From an uncultured Lachnospiraceae bacterium (GTDB lineage: Bacteria; Bacillota; Clostridia; Lachnospirales; Lachnospiraceae): DNA of 64,000 bases. The number at the start of each line of letters is the position of its first letter. The stretch's first letter is position 1. The notes beneath the pieces are model-generated. The model ran no database searches. It was given only the letters and a program-made list of their open reading frames with translations, and was not told the origin of the DNA. The DNA is taken from NCBI GenBank assembly GCA_947629565.1, contig CANREG010000002.1:20524-84523 (forward strand), given 5' to 3'. The position numbers and the translations under genes were made by a program. Shown here one piece after another: positions 60,203 through 64,000 of this stretch.

Positions 60203-60589
60203 ATGATGGGCTTTTTTAAAATTCTGTGCGGAGTTATCGTCGGCGTGCTGATTGCCATTAAATTAAAAAGCTTAAACAGTCCCCTTTGGATTTATCTGTC
60301 TTTGGCCTTAAGCCTTTATGTGGTTTTTTATATTACGGAGCGGCTGACATTTGTCTTTGATTTTTTGGACAACGTTATGGGGCAGATTGGACTTGAGTCC
60401 GGTTATTTTGAAATATTAATTAAGATAATCGGCATTTCCTATCTCTGTGAATTTGCTTCTAATATCTGTCGGGAGTCCGGGTTTGCGGCGGTGGCGGGGC
60501 AGATTGAAATAGGAGGAAAGCTCGCTATGATGGTTATGAGTATGCCGATTCTGATGGCTATCGTAGATACCATAACCTCCGTATTGTAA
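60203..60589 (+). CDS. spoIIIAD: Stage III sporulation protein AD
   Basis: The 128-aa polytopic membrane protein contains the IKIIGISYLCEFASNICRES and GGKLAMMVMSMPILMAI stretches typical of SpoIIIAD. It starts 7 bp after spoIIIAC behind AAGGAGG. A 15-bp repeat array follows directly. Confidence 0.94.
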   Translation: MMGFFKILCGVIVGVLIAIKLKSLNSPLWIYLSLALSLYVVFYITERLTFVFDFLDNVMGQIGLESGYFEILIKIIGISYLCEFASNICRESGFAAVAGQIEIGGKLAMMVMSMPILMAIVDTITSVL

Positions 60590-60600
60590 GCGCTGTCTGT

Positions 60601-60735
60601 CGGCTTGGAAGTAAGCGGCTTGGAAATAACCGGCTTGGAAGCAATCGGCTTGGAAACAACCGGATTGGAAACAGGCGGCTTGAAAACAGCCGGATTAGAA
60701 ACAAGCGGCTTGAAAACAACCGGCTTGGAATATTT
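60601..60735 (+). repeat. 15-bp tandem array between spoIIIAD and spoIIIAE
   Basis: Nine units (cggcttggaaacaac and variants) fill the gap before spoIIIAE. The array reads through in the spoIIIAE frame as GLETT-type pentapeptides, which explains the false N-terminal extension in the ORF track. No ribosome site precedes that extension. Confidence 0.92.
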
Positions 60736-60766
60736 GGGAAAGAAATGGGAGAAGGCGGGAGACAAA

Positions 60767-61936
60767 ATGAAAATGAAAAAGGCAGGCTGGGCGCTGATAT
60801 GGGGATTTGTAATATGGTGGAATGTGGGCATACAGGCAAAGGCCCAGGAGTATGTGGATTCCTATTATGAGGAGTTCTATGACAGTCTGGATATGGACAG
60901 CTTAGAGGAAGAAATGGATAGTATCCGGAGGGAGTACGGAGAAAAAGGGGAACTCTCTTTTTCGGAAATTTTTGAGTTACTGATGGAGGGGAAAGTAGAG
61001 GAGGCGGTATCAAGCGCAGCGGAAGGTTTTTATAAAGGGATTACCGGGGAGATTGAGGAAAATCGGGAACTGATTATCCGGCTGACGGTATTGGTTTTAA
61101 TTGCAGCAATCTTTAACAATTATTCCTCTATTTTGAAGGCCAGTTACATAGGAGATCAGGGCTTTTATATCACCTATATGATGATAGCGGCTTTACTGAT
61201 CCGATCCTTTACTTTGGTCTACGGCATGGCAGAGGAGACAATCTATTATATCGGAGAAATTATGAAATGCATGCTGCCGGCATTGTATATGTCCGTTATT
61301 CTGTGCAGCGGGCTTACCACCTCCCATATGGTAAATACCATGTTTTTATGGATGCTGTCCTTGGTGGAAAAGCTGCTGATTCAGGTCATCCTGCCGGGGA
61401 TTCGGATTTATTTTCTCATTACACTGTTAAATCAGATTAATATTAAGGACAGATTTTCCAAGCTGGCCGGTTTTCTAAAGCAGGGATTATTGTTTCTTTT
61501 GAAAGGCACGGTAACGGGAATTATCGGCCTTAATATAATGAAAAGCCTGCTGGTTCCCGTCTATGATAACGCCAGATATAATGTGCTGCAAAAAGGGCTT
61601 TCCATGCTGCCGGGGGGCGCTTCCCTTTCCGGGCTTAGCACTATTTTGCTTGGAGCAGGCGTGTTAATCAAGAACAGCATCGGGTTGTCGGCTGTGATAA
61701 TTTTGCTGGTGCTTGGAAGCGTACCACTGATTAAAATGTTCTGTTTTTATATTGTATACCGGCTCATATTAGCGCTTGTACAGCCGATTAGCGATAACCG
61801 GATTCTGGCGGGGATTCAGGGGGCGGCGGACGGCGCGGGGATTCTGCTTCGGGCCACAGCTACTTCTATTGCGCTCTTTGTGCTGTCTATCGCCATTGTG
61901 ATTCTGACTACCAATGTCAAACTGTATACAGGGTAA
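60767..61936 (+). CDS. spoIIIAE: Stage III sporulation protein AE
   Basis: The 389-aa protein starts MKMKKAGWALIWGFVIWW, a signal or membrane segment ending QAKAQEYVD, then a multi-helix membrane part (NMKSLLVPVYDNARYN-type region, LLGAGVLIKNSIGLSAVIIL). ATG 60767 is 5 nt from GGGAG and gives nearly the Bacillus length (399 aa). It is an essential membrane component of the SpoIIIA channel. Confidence 0.94.
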   Translation: MKMKKAGWALIWGFVIWWNVGIQAKAQEYVDSYYEEFYDSLDMDSLEEEMDSIRREYGEKGELSFSEIFELLMEGKVEEAVSSAAEGFYKGITGEIEENRELIIRLTVLVLIAAIFNNYSSILKASYIGDQGFYITYMMIAALLIRSFTLVYGMAEETIYYIGEIMKCMLPALYMSVILCSGLTTSHMVNTMFLWMLSLVEKLLIQVILPGIRIYFLITLLNQINIKDRFSKLAGFLKQGLLFLLKGTVTGIIGLNIMKSLLVPVYDNARYNVLQKGLSMLPGGASLSGLSTILLGAGVLIKNSIGLSAVIILLVLGSVPLIKMFCFYIVYRLILALVQPISDNRILAGIQGAADGAGILLRATATSIALFVLSIAIVILTTNVKLYTG

Positions 61937-61948
61937 AGGAGTGTTTGT

Positions 61949-62413
61949 ATGGAATGGATTTTTTCATGGGTGAAAAGCGGTCTGCTTTTTGGGATTTTTG
62001 CCTCTGTCATTTTAATGCTTTGTCCGAATAAAGCGTACCAGAAACATATTGGACTGGTGGTAGGGATGCTGTTTATTTTAGTGATGCTTCATCCCCTGAT
62101 GGAACTCTTTCAGGTGGACGGCAGTACCTATGTATCCTATATCCGGAATTTTTTAATGTTGGAAACGGGGGAAGGCAGGATTACGGATTCGGATTTAGAA
62201 CTCTACGAGGAATCCATAGATATCCAGATTATGGCAAATCTAAAGGAGGCGGGATATCCTGTGAAAAGGGTAGAGTCCAGGGCGGAAACGAATGGAGATA
62301 TCGACGAGGTTATTATTGTTTTTGACGGGGAAACAGGCGCTTTGGAGGCGTTGGAAAACTATCTTAAAAATCTGTTTGGAGAGGAGGTGGTAATCAGCTA
62401 TGCATATCGGTAA
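61949..62413 (+). CDS. spoIIIAF: Stage III sporulation protein AF
   Basis: The 154-aa protein has two N-terminal membrane helices (FGIFASVILMLCP; GLVVGMLFILVMLHPLMELF) and a small soluble domain, matching SpoIIIAF. It overlaps the start of spoIIIAG by 14 bp, so translation is coupled. Confidence 0.92.
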   Translation: MEWIFSWVKSGLLFGIFASVILMLCPNKAYQKHIGLVVGMLFILVMLHPLMELFQVDGSTYVSYIRNFLMLETGEGRITDSDLELYEESIDIQIMANLKEAGYPVKRVESRAETNGDIDEVIIVFDGETGALEALENYLKNLFGEEVVISYAYR

Positions 62414-62981
62414 TCTTTTTAAGCTGCCGGCGGAAAAAAAGGAAAAGGCGGTCATTTTATTTTTGCTGGGTGTGTTTTTTCTGTTAATTGCCACTCCTGT
62501 ATCAACTTTTTCCGGAAAGGAGAAAAAAAAGACGGAAAAGGCAGATGAATCTTCTGCTGCAAAAACCACGGAAATTGATAAAAAAGATGCATATATTGAC
62601 TATTTGGAGAATAAGTTAGAACAAACTATCGGAGGTATGGAGGGCGCTGGAAAGGTTTTGGTCATGATCACATTAAAGGATAATGGGCAGAAGATTTTAG
62701 ACAAGAATCAGCCTTATGAGAATAAATCGGTAAAGACTCATGAGGAGGAAAAGGAATCCGAGGAAACCATTGTCCAGAGTGACCCGGAAACTGTCTTGAT
62801 AGAAGAAGGAGGGGATACGGCGCCTATCATCATTCAAGAGCTTTATCCGGACATTGAAGGAGTTTTGGTGGTGTGTGAAGGCGGCGATAATTCTGAGCTT
62901 GCCCTTCATATTAAAGAGGCAGTGGTGGCATTATTTTCAATCGATGCCCATAAAATAGTAGTGTGCAAATTGCAGCAGTAA
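62400..62981 (+). CDS. spoIIIAG: Stage III sporulation protein AG
   Basis: The 193-aa protein has one N-terminal helix (KAVILFLLGVFFLLIATPVSTF) and an exported ring-building domain (LEQTIGGMEGAGKVLVMITL, IEGVLVVCEGG). SpoIIIAG forms a large ring in the mother-cell part of the channel in Bacillus. Start ATG 62400 follows GGAGGTGG. Confidence 0.94.
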   Translation: MHIGNLFKLPAEKKEKAVILFLLGVFFLLIATPVSTFSGKEKKKTEKADESSAAKTTEIDKKDAYIDYLENKLEQTIGGMEGAGKVLVMITLKDNGQKILDKNQPYENKSVKTHEEEKESEETIVQSDPETVLIEEGGDTAPIIIQELYPDIEGVLVVCEGGDNSELALHIKEAVVALFSIDAHKIVVCKLQQ

Positions 62982-63008
62982 TGCAAATAGCAGAAAGTGA
63001 GGATTTTT

Positions 63009-63779
63009 ATGAAAAAGATATTCAAAAAAAATCAGGTGATTATTACAGCGTTGGCAATTATGATTGCCGTGGCCGGGTATCTGAATTTTACCAGTGATAA
63101 GCAGGTGTTAAATACTTCCGTGGAGGACATGGAAAGTGAAGGAGCCAGCGGCAATTCAGATGACGCAACCGTTAGCGCAGCTGTGGAGGATACCATAGAA
63201 GGACAGGAATTAGCCCTTGAAGATACGCAGTCGGAGGAAGGCGTAGTTGGAGAGGAAGCGGTAATTGACGGACAGGAGGCAGACGGAACCGATATGGCTG
63301 CAAGCGCAGACGCCGCAGCATTGGAGGGAACAGAAGGGGAAGGAAACAGTGACTTAGCATCTGCCAGCTTAGATGAAAACGGAGATCCCATTGATTCAGA
63401 TAAGGTAGGGGAAACTGTGCTTACCAATGCTTCCATTTCCTTGTCCCAGGCAAAGCTGAACCGGGAACAGACACGTTCCAAGGCAAAAGAAATGCTCCTA
63501 GAAATCATCAACAATGAAAATCTTTCAGAGGATTCCAAAAAAGACGCCATCAACGAAATGCTCTCCATGACAGAGCGGATGGAAAAGGAAACAGCCGCAG
63601 AAACCCAGCTTACGGCCAAGGGCTTTCCGGATTCTATTGTCAGCATATCCGATGACAGCGTAGATGTGACCTTAAGCCTTTCCGAACTGACAGACACGCA
63701 GCGCACCCAAATCGAAGACATCATCACCCGAAAAACCGGCTGCGACCTAAGCCAAATTGTAATCACCACCACCAACTAA
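63009..63779 (+). CDS. spoIIIAH: Stage III sporulation protein AH
   Basis: The 256-aa protein has an N-terminal helix (NQVIITALAIMIAVAGYLNF), an acidic Ala/Glu/Ser linker longer than in Bacillus, and a C-terminal ring domain (REQTRSKAKEMLLEIINNEN, GCDLSQIVITT). SpoIIIAH binds SpoIIQ of the forespore across the intermembrane space. ATG 63009 is favoured over GTG 62997 by its GTGAGG site. It ends the operon. Confidence 0.94.
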   Translation: MKKIFKKNQVIITALAIMIAVAGYLNFTSDKQVLNTSVEDMESEGASGNSDDATVSAAVEDTIEGQELALEDTQSEEGVVGEEAVIDGQEADGTDMAASADAAALEGTEGEGNSDLASASLDENGDPIDSDKVGETVLTNASISLSQAKLNREQTRSKAKEMLLEIINNENLSEDSKKDAINEMLSMTERMEKETAAETQLTAKGFPDSIVSISDDSVDVTLSLSELTDTQRTQIEDIITRKTGCDLSQIVITTTN

Positions 63780-63785
63780 ACATAA

Positions 63786-64000
63786 CCCTTCCCCTTAAAC
63801 ATATACTTAGCCGATTTTAACGGATACTTCTCTATTATCCGCAAAAATATTATTGAATTACCGCCGCAAGGTAATCCTTTTCCCGATTTTCCCGACACGC
63901 GGTTTTTTAGAAATCCGCTGCCGGGCCCTCCTGTATATTGCACGCGCGAAGAAGTGTTTGAGCGCCGGGTTTGGGGTGCTGGGCAAACATTTTGCAGCCA
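63786..64000. repeat. Palindromic repeat element, copy 2 (cut by window edge)
   Basis: From TAACCCTTCC, 6 bp after the spoIIIAH stop, the sequence follows the arm of copy 1 (55856-56342): CCCGACACGCGGTTTTTTAG, CGCGCGAAGAAGTGTTTGAG and GGGTTTGGGGTGCTGGGCAA match the copy-1 right arm in reverse complement. The match reaches the last base of the window, so the element continues beyond it. Confidence 0.85.

Noticed and set aside
60605-60766. N-terminal extension of SpoIIIAE with GLETT repeats
   Set aside because: It is the translated 15-bp intergenic array. The ATG at 60767 has a proper ribosome site, a signal-like N-terminus and gives the family length.
63032-63775. 247-aa minus-strand ORF opposite spoIIIAH
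   Set aside because: It is a shadow of the Ala/Glu/Ser-rich spoIIIAH gene with low-complexity Ser-rich translation and no ribosome site.

Overview
The window looks like chromosomal DNA of a spore-forming, low-to-medium GC Firmicute, most likely a gut Lachnospiraceae (class Clostridia). The evidence is a complete spoIIIAA-AH operon next to efp, a sigK gene, the ireB-ruvX-DUF1292-rnj and mltG-trmR-trhP blocks in a Bacillus/Clostridia-like order, strong AGGAGG ribosome binding sites, and protein types common in Lachnospiraceae (DUF5057, DUF4037/DUF4125, Rpn-type nuclease). No rRNA, tRNA, prophage, IS element or CRISPR array was seen. The assignment rests on gene content read by eye, not on a database search.

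Layout. 1-4.9 kb: the end of a large surface protein (Ig-like and BspA-type leucine-rich repeats) and a YfhO-type membrane glycosylation protein. 4.9-12.2 kb: an HPr-like protein on the minus strand, then mtaB, ireB, ruvX, a DUF1292 protein, ribonuclease J, ylbF, a short MltG-like protein, trmR and trhP. These are RNA modification, RNA decay and cell-envelope housekeeping genes. 12.2-12.8 kb: sigK on the minus strand, without a pro-sequence. 13-33.2 kb: a type IV pilus locus of pilB, pilT, pilC, major pilin, pilD, a pilM-pilN fusion, pilO, three minor prepilins, a 995-aa pilin-like protein without Glu5, and a 1701-aa DUF5057 protein.

33.3-38.5 kb: a CsbB/GtrB-type glycosyltransferase, a YqeG phosphatase, an aroE-aroK fusion, an M24 peptidase and a LysR regulator. 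38.5-48.9 kb: a tandem-repeat spacer, an Rpn-type gene, then leuC-leuD-leuB-ilvD-ilvB-serC-serA (branched-chain amino acid and serine synthesis). 49.1-55.8 kb: an OmpR-type two-component system, asd, an orphan CbiJ/CobK C-terminal-half protein, a TPR-DUF4037 protein and a DUF4125 protein. 55.8-64 kb: a giant palindromic repeat, efp, a CAP-domain secreted protein on the minus strand, spoIIIAA-AH, and the start of a second copy of the palindromic repeat at the right edge.

How the genes fit together. The pilus genes form a self-contained assembly and retraction machine with its own prepilin peptidase. Two very large exported proteins at the end of the locus are good candidates for a pilus tip or adhesin complex. 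The YfhO-like and CsbB-like proteins on either side of the pilus locus resemble partners in a known lipid-linked sugar transfer system. SigK and SpoIIIA belong to mother-cell sporulation; a good SigmaE-like promoter precedes spoIIIAA and a CATAnnnTA -10 box precedes sigK.

Non-coding and repeat structure is unusually rich. There are short tandem arrays with unit lengths in multiples of three (15, 15, 15, 15, 18 and 39 bp), duplicated 3' gene ends near 36-37.5 kb, a hairpin and 45-bp repeat block just before the major pilin gene, and a ~490-bp near-perfect palindrome with a second copy 8 kb away.
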